Source: Tyto alba (taxonomy: Eukaryota; Chordata; Aves; Strigiformes; Tytonidae). Taken from it: DNA of 64,000 nucleotides. The stretch covers positions 37,007,518 to 37,071,517 of the forward strand of contig NW_024881313.1 of NCBI RefSeq assembly GCF_018691265.1, read 5' to 3'. Position 1 is the first letter of the stretch. Every line of letters begins with the position of its first letter. Under the pieces are notes generated by a model. The model did no database searches. It was not told the origin of the DNA and saw nothing but the letters and a program-made list of their open reading frames with translations. Positions 11,721 to 23,697 of the stretch are shown one piece after another. The translations under genes and the position numbers were made by a program.

Positions 11721-13000
11721 AGCAGATGCCTGATACTGCTGACTTCCAAGCTAGGAATTTATCAATGTCTTGTTTGAACTAGGCAATAGAAACATTGTGC
11801 ACTCAGGTGTAGACAAACCTTTATCTCAGAACTGAAACTGTTCACACATCTTGAATGTTATTGATCTTCCGTTACATGTTCTTCACCAGAGGTCTTGAAT
11901 CACTCAACCAATATGTAGACTATAAATACAGATAGCTGTCTAACTTGCCACGGCTTTCCTTGGAAATAGTTTGCATTTTCTTCCCTGTTTCCATAGCAGG
12001 AATCAGAAGAAAGGACGACAGAAGTAATCTACAGCAAATTGCCAGAAGTTGCCCTAAACCTTGGATGACCCATCTCGCAGTTTTGACTCTCAGATTGCTG
12101 TCCCAAACTCCAGACAGCATTTCACATATAAAAGATGCATAACTATGATAAATTCAATGTATTAAAGCACTTAAAGAAGTGATCAAAATCTCTGTTGAAT
12201 CAGAAATAATAACCTGAAACTATACATACAATAGTCTGCCTACGCTGGTATAATAAAGAAATGGATCCTTCCTCATTGTATGGAATTTGGACTTACCCAC
12301 CAGACAGTTAAGCTTAACTTATGATAAGAAACTGAAAAATATGACAGAAAAGTTCAGTAATGCACTGTGAAATAATAACTGGTTTGACTTCATAAAAAAG
12401 AAAAGGAAAACAAAGAGAAAACCGTTGCAGTATTAAATTCTTCATTTAAAAGACCCATACCCAGACAACAAAAAGCATTAGCTTTCAAGAATGAAATTAG
12501 ACAAAGACAGCCAGATAAATATCTGCCTGTCTAATTCCTTCTTAAACTGTGCCTGCCGCCAAATCTCAGAATGATCCTTAAAAATAGCAAATGGATATTC
12601 AGAGTTCAGAAAGAGGAATTATACATTCAGACTGATAGGTGGGGGACTTTTTTCAAGTTTGTTGTTTATAACTTTTTTTGGATAAAACAAGCTGTGGCAA
12701 ACAGTTTTTGGAGGATCAGGATAATCCAACAACTAGGAAATAATCCAGTGATACCTGGTGTCACTGGTGTGATATTTCTGAAAGGGTTGGAGGCCAGCAG
12801 CAGAAGACAAGGCATTAGTTGTTAAGATAGTTCCAGGAAGTTGAAAGATGATGGATTTTAGTCCGAAAGGAGACCATCAGGTGATGACAACTGGAGGATG
12901 TGATACTGGAGAAGAAAATCAGGAAAAGTGTAGTCACTCTGGTACATGAAACAGATTTTCAAGAGCAAGATGACTTCTATAGCGATACATACAGTATGGA
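11721..13000. other. unique non-coding stretch
   Basis: AT-rich sequence with no recognised repeat or gene. Short open frames such as 12571-12825 are not similar to anything I know. Confidence 0.5.
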
Positions 13001-13855
13001 TCCCTCCAGTAACTGGCTTTAGACACTGCCCACCCAGTAGCTGGCCCTTGGATCTGCTTATTTCCAGTTGCCTCGTGCACAGGCACATAACATGCAAACA
13101 GGTCCCTCAGCAGATCCCCAGACCTCATGGTCTCATCAGTAGTTGGCTTGGACCACTTTGCCCCTCTAGCAGCCAACTCATCAGTCTCCTATCTCTCCAG
13201 TATCTGGCCCAGACTTATGGCCACTCCAATACCTGCCTCCCAAGACTCGTATCCCTCTCACCAGCTAGTCTGGCTTGTGCTCACTAGTGACTGCATACCG
13301 ACATACACGTTCACACAACGTGCACACGGTCTGGTCTCTAGTTGCTGGCACCACAGATACATGGGTCCTCCAACCCCTGGTGTGACTCCAGTGGCTCCAG
13401 ATCCCTGTGCAACCTCATGCACACAGATGGAGACCCCCTCACCCAGGACAGGAGTTAGCAATTCGGTTAAACAAGGAGACAGGAAGACTGCAGTGATCTG
13501 GAGCAGGGCATGGCCAGACAAGCATGGCCAAGCCAGCAAACTGTTTACATGTGCTCTCCCCCTTTAGCCCACTATTTTCCCATGCTTGTTCCTCTCCAAA
13601 CAAGCCATATTCCTCCCTTCCCCTTCTTTTAATTCCTCCCCTAAACATCCCACAAGGAGTGTCTTGTCCTCATCAGCTCATGAGATGGCTGTCACCCCTG
13701 GCCCATGGGGTTGAGGCTCTCCTGGGACATCCCTGGGATCAGTGAGGTCTGGGGACTGTTTCTCTACACAGGTTATTGGGGTCTGTCAACCCCCAATGTT
13801 TCTCTGTGCTCCTCTGTGTGTAGAGTAAAAGCCGTTAATCACATAACCTAGACAA
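13001..13855 (+). repeat. dispersed repeat with internal CCAGTAG-type array, copy 1
   Basis: The left part (13006-13360) holds irregular copies of a short unit: CCAGTAACTGGC at 13006, CCAGTAGCTGGC at 13034, TCAGTAGTTGGC at 13136 and CCAGTATCTGGC at 13197. Units lie roughly 28 to 100 bp apart with varying spacers. The right end carries TTAATCACATAACCTA at 13835-13850. The same units and the same end motif recur at 35175-35812 in the same orientation, so this is a dispersed family and not a local duplication of one word. Two overlapping open frames here (up to 146 codons) are chance frames over the array. It could be a diverged LTR with U3 repeats, but no TG...CA ends or target duplication were found and I cannot name the family. 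Confidence 0.6.
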
Positions 13856-14840
13856 GGTTCCTTAAAACTGATGCTCTCCTCATCTGCCCTCAGTTATTTA
13901 AAATGACAGTCCTGGCTCTTCAGCTTTGTGAGGTTTTTCAGTAATACAATTTCTCTGTGTCCCTCCCATTTTATCGACTGCCAGAGAAACAATTCAAACC
14001 CAGTTCAAATTCACATGAAGACTTACATTCTTTAGATATCTGTATTGCAGACTTCCCTGAGTGAATTGCCTGAAAGCTTCTCCAAAAAAACAAAACCAAA
14101 CCCCTCAAAAAACCCCAACTACCAAACACCTCAGACCTCCTGCTCTCAAAATCAATATTATTTTCCACATATTCCCCTTGGTCTGCAGACAACCACCACA
14201 CAGCTATTAAATTCCTTCATGTTGTTCTCCATGTTTACAGGAAGCTTCATTTCTGATGAGGCTTTAAACTACTTTATAATTCAGCACATGTATATTTGTT
14301 GACTTGTCTTTTACAAGTACCAGAAATCCTCCCCATCACTCCCTGGAGAAACAGACATCTGGTTGTCATCGCAGCGATTCCTTCTTAGATTGCAACAGCC
14401 CCAAACTCACATCCCCCTTGGCCCTAAATAACCACTTGTTCTCGCACATGTTGTTGCCAGTGGGAAGAGGCTGGGAAATGTATAATTAATGCAGCTATCA
14501 TCTCACTTCCCACATAGAAAGCCAAGATGGTGGTGTTGCTTCCTACAATCATTTCTGGTAGAGTCTGGGACTGGGGGAACAAGTAAACAAAGCATATGGC
14601 CAAGGCCATATGCAGAAGTGGCTGGAGGTGACCATGACACGGTACCTAAGATGTGAGAGTCAGGTACAATCAAGGCCAAATATTTGAGGAAATCCTTGAC
14701 CCTTTCTTTCTGGAAGAAGGCAGCTCTTGAAAGGAACTTGTGAAAAAAGACAAAGCATCTACAGTTTGCAGGATTTGGGACTGAGTATAAATTTAGGGTA
14801 TAATAACTTCTGACCAAGCTTTAAGCACTGTTATATGTTC
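13856..14840. other. unique non-coding stretch
   Basis: About 1 kb with no recognised feature apart from short A-rich runs near 14083-14110. Confidence 0.5.
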
Positions 14841-14978
14841 TGTTTGGCTTGGTTTTTTTTTCTTGTTTTTTTTTTTTTTTTTTTTGGTTGTTGTTGTTGT
14901 TGTTGTTTGTTTGTTTGTTTGGTTGGTTGGTTAGGTTTTTGTTTGTTTGTTTTTGTTTTGGGTTTTTTTTTTTTTTTT
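14841..14978. repeat. T/G-rich low-complexity tract with GTT, GTTT and GGTT runs
   Basis: A T20 run at 14866-14885 is followed by GTT repeats, then GTTT, then GGTT units, then mixed GTTTT and a final T run. On the minus strand it reads as A-rich CAA/CAAA/CCAA, the same word family as the CCAAA array at 18661. Confidence 0.9.
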
Positions 14979-16043
14979 AACCCTTTACATACTGACTAGC
15001 AACCTGGTGACATCTTTTTAAAAGTTCAGCCACTGGAGGATAGCTTATGGCATTTCAAGAACAGAAGAGGCACAACCACATAAGCATCCATTTAGCTAAA
15101 TCCTCATTAGATGCTTTCTGCCCCTGAGCCTCAAAGCAATTCTAAAATAACCCAAGCAGAAATCACTGGATCAGGGAACAAAAACCAATTCTATTTTTAA
15201 ATGATAATTGAAATAAGACACCTCGGGTGGTTTGAAATGGTTTGACAAAGTTTGATATAAAGCCCTTCCTCACGCTGCTTACCCACGGCTCCATAGTCCC
15301 ACCAGCTGCCAGAGAGCTGAACCTGGGGCAACACAGTGTAATCCCCTGGTTGTCTTTGTATCAAACAGCTGGACTGATAAAGGGAGTTATAAATAAAAAT
15401 AAACTGACTGCTAGGACTTACAGTGATTCTTCTTAAGCTTTTGAACCTCTTCTCACCTGGTTCCTGCCAAATTCTTTGTTAAAAATTGTTTCTTAGCACC
15501 TGCCACCAAAGACAAGTCCTCATCGTAGCAGAAGAGAAGTTAGAGTGAGGCAGGTGGAGGGAAGGAGGAGGATAAATGTTGCCTTTGTTAAGCTACTTTC
15601 TAGTGGAAAAACTGAGTCTGTTTTAAACTGGAATGTCCCAACAGAGGTCCAACAGCACTACCGAGGCTAATTGAGGGATGGAGCTGCCCCCTCTGCACAG
15701 AGTCATCCACCCTACCAGAATCTGCTGTAGCACAAAATGCTGACACAGCGTTCTGGTTTTGCACTTTTCAAGACTGGAGTAAAAATAGCTACTTACTGGC
15801 CATCAAATGAAACCAAAACCCCATCTCTGATTCCAGAGGACACAAATAGCCAGGATTTATTGTGTTTGTGTTACATAGGTGGCAGATCCCCATTGCCTTT
15901 GATTTGCCCTCCTCTCTGGACTTCTCTCCTTGTGCACTCTGATGTCAACTTTGTGCTAGGTTAATGCAAATGTGATTTGAATTTATTGCTTCTAAAAAGT
16001 ACCAGACCAGCCTGACCCAGTACTGAAACTCATCTGGGCTCAG
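14979..16043. other. unique non-coding stretch
   Basis: No recognised repeat or gene. The frame at 15737-15964 is unrecognised. Confidence 0.5.
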
Positions 16044-16102
16044 CTCATGGCTCTACTCCTGGCTTGCTGTGAAATCTTGGCAGATCTCTCAGCTTTTCTG
16101 TG
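16044..16102 (+). mobile_element. MIR-like SINE core fragment
   Basis: GGCTCTACTCCTGGCTTGCTG, then TGAAATCTTGGCAGATC, then CTTTTCTGTG follow the MIR core order (CTCTGCCAC, TAGCTGTGTGACCTTGGGCAA, CCTCTCTGTG). MIRs are ancient amniote SINEs found as strongly diverged relics in birds. The match is short and imperfect. Confidence 0.45.
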
Positions 16103-16577
16103 ACACCCTTTATCAGCTCTCTTGGCTACAGTTATGAGCCCTGTGAGACAGGAGCCATTTCTCTCACTGCGTTTCAGCAGCACATGGGAACATGACCCCT
16201 GATAAGAAATTTGACTAACTTCTGCTGTGCATCAAATACATTTTTTACACAAGTTGGAGCTGGTGGCTTGTAGCCTAAGGGTGCAGACGGTCTACTCAGG
16301 TTGAATAACTGAAGCCATTTTCCTTGGGTCATTTATCTCTTTTGAAGATAACTTTACACAGGTCAGGAAGTGAAAAGTCATTTTGGATTTTCTCTGACAT
16401 AGAGGGGATTTAGAAGGGATATTGGACTTTTTTCCTAATGCTTTTTCAGAGGGAAATATGAGGACTGTCCATTTTCCATGGGACCACAGGTGCCCTGAGA
16501 TTAGGAATGTCAAGGTAGTCTATAGGAGTTATGCATGCACTGAGTTTCCAGTATTATTAGCTCTTTTGTTTATTATT
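16103..16577. other. unique non-coding stretch with TTA repeats at its end
   Basis: Mostly unremarkable. It ends in short TTA/ATT runs (about 16555-16585) that abut the CR1 fragment. Confidence 0.5.
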
Positions 16578-16935
16578 ATTATTAGCTCCTCTTGTTTATT
16601 CCCCATGCTACGTGTGTTTGCATAGAGGCATTGAAGTTGGGTGCCCAATGAAGCCAATTTACTGGCTGAAATTCCTTTCTGCTGTTCTTCAGGTGCTCTC
16701 CTGCTGCCCTGTGACCCCTCTCCAAGCTCTGGGCATCTTTTGCTGGCACTGGCATCAAACTGGTAGGAGTGGGATGGATTGAGGTTCCCTTTGCCCATCA
16801 ACTTTAGTTTAAAGCCTTCCTCACCAGTTTAGCAAGCCTATGGCCAAAGATGCTCTTCCCTTTCTCTGACAGATGTGCCCCATCATCCCCCAGTAGGCTA
16901 CGTTTCTCAAAGCAAGTCCTGTGGTCTAAGTGTAT
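16578..16935 (-). mobile_element. CR1 LINE internal fragment spanning ORF1 end and ORF2 start
   Basis: On the minus strand, from about 16925 down to 16804, one frame stays open for about 40 codons and ends in TAA at 16806-16804. It includes DGAHLSEKGKSIFGHRLAKL and ends KALN-stop. This is the end of the CR1 ORF1 SGNH/GDSL esterase-like domain, with its catalytic D-x-x-H spacing kept as D-G-A-H. After a short spacer a second frame (about 16798-16585) reads QLQCLYANTRSMGNKQEEL, the start of the CR1 ORF2 endonuclease region. Similarity then stops at the TTA run. Most CR1 fragments in the window are 3' ends, so a piece lacking both 3' end and RT is unusual and implies later deletion or a broken copy. 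Confidence 0.9.
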
Positions 16936-16962
16936 ACACATACATATCTATATATATATATG
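16936..16962. repeat. TA/CA dinucleotide-rich tract
   Basis: ACATACATATC followed by (TA)n directly abuts the CR1 fragment. Confidence 0.75.
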
Positions 16963-18654
16963 TGAGTTCCCTGTGAGTTGAGTATGAATCTGTGCATTAC
17001 CAATAAATATTATGGTAGATTTGTAATTTTTAGCTTAATTATTTTGCAAGCATTAACATTAGATGTACATTCCTCATTCCTTAATTTGCATGCTCACTTG
17101 CAGTCCTACATTTTTTATCAAAATTTACTTCCAGATCATAGAACACTGGCTAATCACCAAGCCGCTTGTCCTTTGTAAATCACCTCAACTTATAACTGGA
17201 GATGTGGATTTTAAAGCAGACTTTAGCCTCAGTACTAGTTTGTCTAATTAGTTAATCCCCAGTGCTTGTTAAGAGGAACAGAATGATAAGTCTTTAAGTT
17301 TGCACCCATCCCAGCCAAAGGCAATTTTCCTAAACTCAACATATCCTGTGTGCCTGGACAGAGGAGGAGAGAAGTCTCTCATCAGGACCACCCAGACCAG
17401 CTCTGTTCAGGATGCTCTGCAAGGCAACGCTCAAAGAGAGTCAGGATCTGGCAGACCTGACCATGATTATTCCTGAGATTTTAGGGGTGACACCGAGATC
17501 ACCAAAGACAAAATCTTCCCCCTTCACATGGGTGCATATGAGGCCTGATCCTACACACAGGGAAGCGGCTTGCTGTGACTCCGGCAGGCTGAGTAAACAT
17601 TTTTTCAGGGATCTGTAGATTCGCTTCTGTAGAGAGCTGATGAGGATTAATAGGTTTATTGTAAATCTTCCCTGCCTTCTCCTCCAACAGCTAATAATCT
17701 TCTTTCATGATGGATGGAAACTTGTCATCAGGGGCTATAAAAGATGAATTTTAATCTTTAAAACTAATCCACCTCTGTTCTCGTGTGAGGATGGCATATA
17801 CCTTACACCTTTGGTGCAGAAGTTATGATTCAGATAACAACTCTGAACTTCCCTCATATTTAGACTTGTTCTTGCCCCTCTATTTTTTTAACATGCCTGT
17901 TCTCTTGTCTTTCCATTTCAGGACACGTCAACCTAAGAAGACAATGCAAGCAACAAAACAGTTGCTTAAGAGAATATCATATTCCAGAGCTTGCACAAAA
18001 GGACACCCTACTGCAGAAATAATTTTGTGCTAAGCAGATGCATCTTAGGAATGTGGCCTTATTACAAGGGATCACAGTTATTACTTGCGCAGTTTAACAG
18101 CCACATTTGTCTTGCCCCTATATTGCGTTTAATCTGCACAGTGCTGGGAATTCACAAAAAGAGTGAGAGATGGGGGAGAAATCCCTGTACATGTTCACAG
18201 TTCATTATACATTCAAACTTCCTTTGACAGTCTCTTTCACTGAATAATAAGTTGTTGAGCTTTCCCAGTGCTCCCTGCCTCTGAGGCCAGAGTACAAATA
18301 GTTTCCCAGTAATTATGGAGAAAAAAGAAGAAAGAAAGAAATTACAGCAACTTGAAAACTTCTGACTGACCTTGAAAAAAACCTCAAAGGCTATCCAGGA
18401 TGGTGTCCTTGTTGTCCTAGATTACACCCCACCCTTGTTATTTCTAACAGGAATAGCTCAGTCTCTTTCTGATTATTTCTTATGCAGATGGAGCTGAAGC
18501 ACACTAAATAGGATTCAGCACATACTAAACAGAATTTACAGGCTGTAATGTGAGCTTCAGGTCTCTGATTAGATCCTTTATATGTTTCACCATATCCAAG
18601 TGTCAAACAGAAATGTATGCACCTGTTCTTCAGGGACACAGCCATGGAGCTGTG
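16963..18654. other. unique non-coding stretch
   Basis: No recognised repeat or gene. TATAAA occurs near 17737 but with no associated transcript evidence. Open frames are at most about 82 codons. Confidence 0.5.
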
Positions 18655-18841
18655 AAAAAACCAAACCAAACCAAACCAAACCAAACCAAACCAAACCAAA
18701 CCAAACCAAACCAAACCAAACCAAACCAAACCAAACCAAACCAAACCAAACCAAACCAAAAAAAAACAAAAAAAAGCCAACAACAACAACAACAAAAAAC
18801 CAAACCAAAACAAACAAACAAAAAAACCAAACCCAAAACAG
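18655..18841. repeat. (CCAAA)20 microsatellite with A-rich and CAA flanks
   Basis: Positions 18661-18760 are exactly twenty CCAAA units with no interruption, preceded by an A6 run. They are followed by A-rich sequence, five CAA-type units near 18779-18795 and mixed CAAA/CCAAA words to 18841. The pentamer keeps frames open on both strands and produces repetitive peptides (NQTKP on plus, WFGLV on minus), so the 165-codon minus-strand frame there is an artefact. The purity suggests active slippage. Confidence 0.97.
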
Positions 18842-21800
18842 AATGAAAAACCAGAAAGAAAAAGGTTAGCTAGAGTGGGGACATTCATTACACATCACTT
18901 GGGATTTTTTATTTCCTGGTCATAGGGCTTTCGTAATTCAGTCATAAGGAAGGTATAATGTGGTAAAATTAAGGCACAAGTTGCTATCTGATGTTTTGGT
19001 GGTGTTTATTGAATTTTATCAGACCACATGCACCTGCTGTTACGGAGAACTTGCTTACAGAACTGAGATGTCAACACGACTCTGGCATCCCCAGTCTGGT
19101 TAGATGGGCTGGGCCTGGCTCTAGGATGCTCTGAGCATGGGGAGCTGTCCGGGGGCTGCTTGAGCAGCATCTGCCACATGGATGGGCCCGCTCTCTGTTC
19201 CTCACCTACTGACTTTCATTCACCCATTGCTGTCTTCACAGCAATGTCGTGTACCTGATGTTGGCAGAATTAAAAAGCCTAAGCTGCTTTCCAGATAAAT
19301 CACCAACATACCATGCTGCAATGTCAGATTCAAGTGGCAGGCAACTGTCTCAAACTAATCTTATCTGGCCAGCATGAGAAACATGCATCTGAAAAGCTGA
19401 TTTTCAGGATTTGCAGTTGCCCCATTCAGGCAGAGCAGTAGGATCCTCCTCCAGTTCTGGGTCTCTACAACAGAGGAGAGGCTGAATTCATCTATGGTCA
19501 CCCAAATAATTGTTCACCTAGTTTTAAGAAAGAAGTCTTACTTTGTTGCCTGAGTGTTATTCAAAATCAAAATCAGTTATTTTGGCTCCAGCTCTGGAAA
19601 TGGGCATGTGGTGTTTTCACAAAAAAGGGGTCATCTCCTTAATGGTTCCCTAGTGGTTTCAGTAAATCTCCATTGCTGGACATGAACTGTCAAATCTAAA
19701 ATATGAATACTGGCCAGCAGGAAGCTGTTTACCCAAAAAGAAAGGAAACATGTCTCAGACTTGTCACATCTCCCTTGTTGTGGAGGGATGAAGAAGATGT
19801 ATACAAAAAATAGCCAAAATATCAAATTCAAAAGTGAGAGAAGGAACAATTTTCCATTTGATGAACATGTAGGTGGAGGAAACCAGTTGCAACTGGATAC
19901 ATGCAGGCCAGGAATAAAGGAAGATACAAGGAGGTACAAAGATAACAGAGATATTCTGCAGTATTATAGATATTGCAATATTTTTTAAGATGATACAGCA
20001 CATTTGAGGTGAGGGGTAATGAAGATGTGGGTAGATTATCTGACACTTGCTTAGCCCAGGATAACACTTGGGCTCTACTCTTAAAACAACTGGTGTTAGT
20101 CTTCGAGAGAAGCTTCTGAGTTGTCCATAACAGCTCACAGACCAAACTACTCAGTTTCCCTGTTTTCTCTTACCCAAAAGCATGGAGTAGCAAAGGCAGA
20201 GCTTGCTCCCTCCCTTCCATGCTCACCTTCACGGTGCTGAGGGCCTTCACATAGCTGGGTAGAAGCAGAAAGTCTTCATACATGTCCAACGTGCTCTTTA
20301 AATTCCATAGCAATTCCAGGGTTCATCTGCTAGGGCTGCAGTAGTGTCTAACCGAATCCTAAGGATTCACTCAGATGCTAATCAGAGCCATTTAGCTTGC
20401 AGGATCATATCACAGCAAGAACCTGAAATTGCTCATTTAGGTTCAGAATTAAACTGTCAGTCACAGAAGATGATTAAGAGCGAGCAAAATGCTAGCCTGC
20501 AAAACCTTCCAGGGTGCCAGGTGCCTTGCAAAGCAACTTGTGAGAGCAGGAGATCCTGCGAGAGAGAGGCAAGGCAGTGAGTCTATCGTGGCAGAAGGTG
20601 CCAAGTCTGACAGTACCAGAGCAGAAATCCCTACACCAGCCTTGAATTCGTCAATAAGGCTTTGTGGTCCCTCTGCTCATTGTGCCTGTTGTTGCATGGT
20701 GGTAGAGCATGAGACTCAAGGCAGAGGTGGTGTCAAACCACGAGCTAACAGACAGCAAAGAGAGCATCCAACATGCAGCAGGGTGCAGCAGTGTGAGTCA
20801 GTGCCCTCTTGTTTTTCCAGGCAACTTGCACATCTAATATTCCACCTTCTCTGTTTTCCCCACCATCTCATTTTGAGCTTTTATGTATGACATCCTTTCT
20901 GATGATTGATTTGAGCTATTCTTATTTTATCAAATTGAAGAAGACAGAAAATACAACAAGAATTAACCATCACTCTTTGAGGAAGACTAAAAGAATCTTC
21001 CTCTAGAAACCTGTGCAAAATAAGTGTATTAAGTCACCAAAATGGGGCATCCAGGCATAAGATATGTGTTGATTGACAAAGGGCTTTTCTTCTCTTTAGT
21101 ACAACAAGCATTTCATTTTTTTTGAGCAGAGAATAGTTAAATACCTCACAAATGTCAGAAATGTTAAATTAATCTTTTTTTGTTTCCTTTCTTTTTGTAG
21201 CTGATGGTTTTTCAGGTAGTGTCCTGGACATTTATTTTCACCTAACCAAAGACATCATTCTGTCAGGAACTAAGGAACAAAGATGGTCCAATGCTGCCAA
21301 AGTCAACAAAGATTGTATAGATGACTAAAAATCCCTCCACCAAAAAATTCTGGAAGACCCACAACCCCTAAAGACAAACAGGTTACAGGGTATTTCGTGA
21401 AGAGAGATTTCTCCTCCCATTAAACAGGTCGGTGTACAGCAACACGTGCAAAAATGTAGATTAAAGAATCAGGCAAACAAAAACATGATTGTCATCTATT
21501 GAGGAAGGCCCTGAGCCAGAGGAGGATGAGTTGGATGCATCTGTGTTCAATATCAGGCAGACAGCAATTTATAAAAGCCAGTACCACAAGGGAGAGAGTC
21601 AGAGAGCCCAAGGTAAGCACACTCTATGTGGGAAGTCAGACCTGCCTCCTTTCCTGACAGCAGGATGATAAGCACATACGACTTCCTTTTCCCTGCTCTT
21701 AGAGAGAACAGATTAAGAATCAATATGGATGAGGCCACCTCATTTTGGAGAGATGGTGCAGGGCAGAGTTTAGTTTAAAGATGAAAGCCATGCCACACCA

Positions 21801-22176
21801 TTTGTCTTCAAGGAGAAAGAACAGTCCTTGGCTCTGCTTAACTTACTAACAAGACACTGTCTTGTAAGACACAAGATGCAGTTTGACTGGGCACCCCAGT
21901 TTCAGTCAGATGGGAAATGGTCCTTAGAGGTTCCCATGACCAAGCTCATGGCAGCCTCTGGGGACGGTTTTCTCTAATAACTCCAAGGAAACCCACATTT
22001 CTCATTTTGATGATCAAATTTCAAGTCTTGTGACAGCTTTCAAGCATCTAAAGGAGAAATCTTTGAACTTTTCAACAGTTTTTACATCAGGGTTGGGAGG
22101 TGGAGTGGCACTAGACTTTGCTATGTGGCAGGCAATCAACTCATGACCTTCATATTCGTTTAATAGTACCAATTAC

Positions 22177-22195
22177 TTTTTTTTTTTTTTTTTTT
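22177..22195. repeat. T19 homopolymer
   Basis: Uninterrupted T run without a poly(A) signal on the minus strand nearby, so probably a simple tract and not a retrocopy tail. Confidence 0.9.
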
Positions 22196-23640
22196 CCCTC
22201 CTTTGTAATGGTCCTATATTATACAGCAAATTGCTTCAGAATACCTGGCTAATACATATTTTTCTGAAAATCTTGTGAGTAAGTCTCGTTCTTTAAAAGT
22301 CAGACAGGCATTTAAGAATCTGAGTTCCACTGAATATCAAAAAGATATGAGACTCCTGATCCACTTCAGCATACTTTAATGCTTAAGTTTAAAGCTGTAC
22401 TTTACGGCTTTAATTCCACCCTTTAAATTCTTGGAGTTATATCTTACTATGGGAAAATTCACAGCAAGACCCAGAGGCAAAGAATTATTCTATATGGATA
22501 AATTCTACAGAATGAGTCTGCAGGTATTCAGATTCATGTGCTTTTTAAAAAATAGGAGTTGAATACCAACATCAAAGTATTACAATAATGATCAAGCATA
22601 GCAGGAAGTACAAAAACCACAGCTGGAATACAAAGAACCCATAAACATCAAACTATATACAAATAATATTATAACATCATTTAAACAATGTAATACCAGA
22701 GTGAAAGACTATAACAACCGTGTTTTGACCTTTGTCATATACCGCTCAGTGCAAAAGGAAATGTTTCAGAAAGTGTTTATGTGTCAAATTTCATTTACTC
22801 CTGGTGAGGGAAATCAAAATGTCAGCCAATAGCTTAACAAAGTGCTCCTCCAGAGAGATGTTTTAATAGAATACATCATTAGTTTTTCAAAGTTAAAGGA
22901 ACTTCAGCTGGAAGAAAACCATCCTTATTCTTATTTACTGATGAACAAGATGTTTGCTTTGCTGTCACATCACATCCCCAAGGTGCTGAGAGCCAATCAA
23001 CAGCACTTAACGCTTAAGTTATCTGAATTTTAGTCTGTATTTGGCCCAGTAAAAATGAATCAGATATCCAGCAATGACAAGCTGACAGGTGAGACCTGAG
23101 CAGAACTAACAATAATTCTATAAAGACCTACACTTTCTAAATTTAAGATTCAGGGAGCTGACTGAAGCTGTGGACAAGCATAAAGCAACTATAAAGGATG
23201 AGCTACTCCCACAGCTACCGTTAGCCACCTAAATGCTCCGCATCTACTCATGCACCTCCTCATTCCCTCTGCAGCCATCTTACCCCGTGGGAGGGCTAAG
23301 CCATGTGATATGCCTCCAGGAGATGCATCTGTCTTTCTCTAACTGGCCACAGAGAACATAAATGGGCAAATCAGACCACAGTCCTGGAATTACAGGATAT
23401 TAGTCCAGTCTGTATGCAAAATATCCTACTGTAAATTCATAATTCTTTCTACTGTTGCAATTTGTCAACCTTTTTCACTGATGTTATGGGCCAGATCCTG
23501 TAGTGCTGTTCATGCTATCCCAGGGCAACCTTACTGATTACGTGTGGAACATTCTAATGCACAGGGGTTTACGCAGAGCTGGCAGGAGTGTGGATGTTTC
23601 AGCTCAGGGGCTGAGCACAGAGAGACAGGATTTAAAAAGA

Positions 23641-23697
23641 TGTTTGTTTTTTTGGTGTTTGGGTTTTTTTTTTTTTTTTGTTTGTTTTTGTTTTTTC
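23641..23697. repeat. T/G-rich low-complexity tract
   Basis: Mixed TTTG and poly(T) runs, similar in style to 14841-14978. Confidence 0.88.

Noticed and set aside
13127..13567. 146-codon plus-strand frame
   Set aside because: It lies over the CCAGTAG-type dispersed repeat; the peptide reflects the array.
17730..17760. TATAAA near 17737 as a promoter
   Set aside because: A lone hexamer in AT-rich DNA with no downstream transcript feature.
18391..18888. 165-codon minus-strand frame rich in WFGLV repeats, and plus-strand NQTKP frames
   Set aside because: A pentamer repeat without stop codons stays open in several frames; this is the (CCAAA)20 microsatellite.
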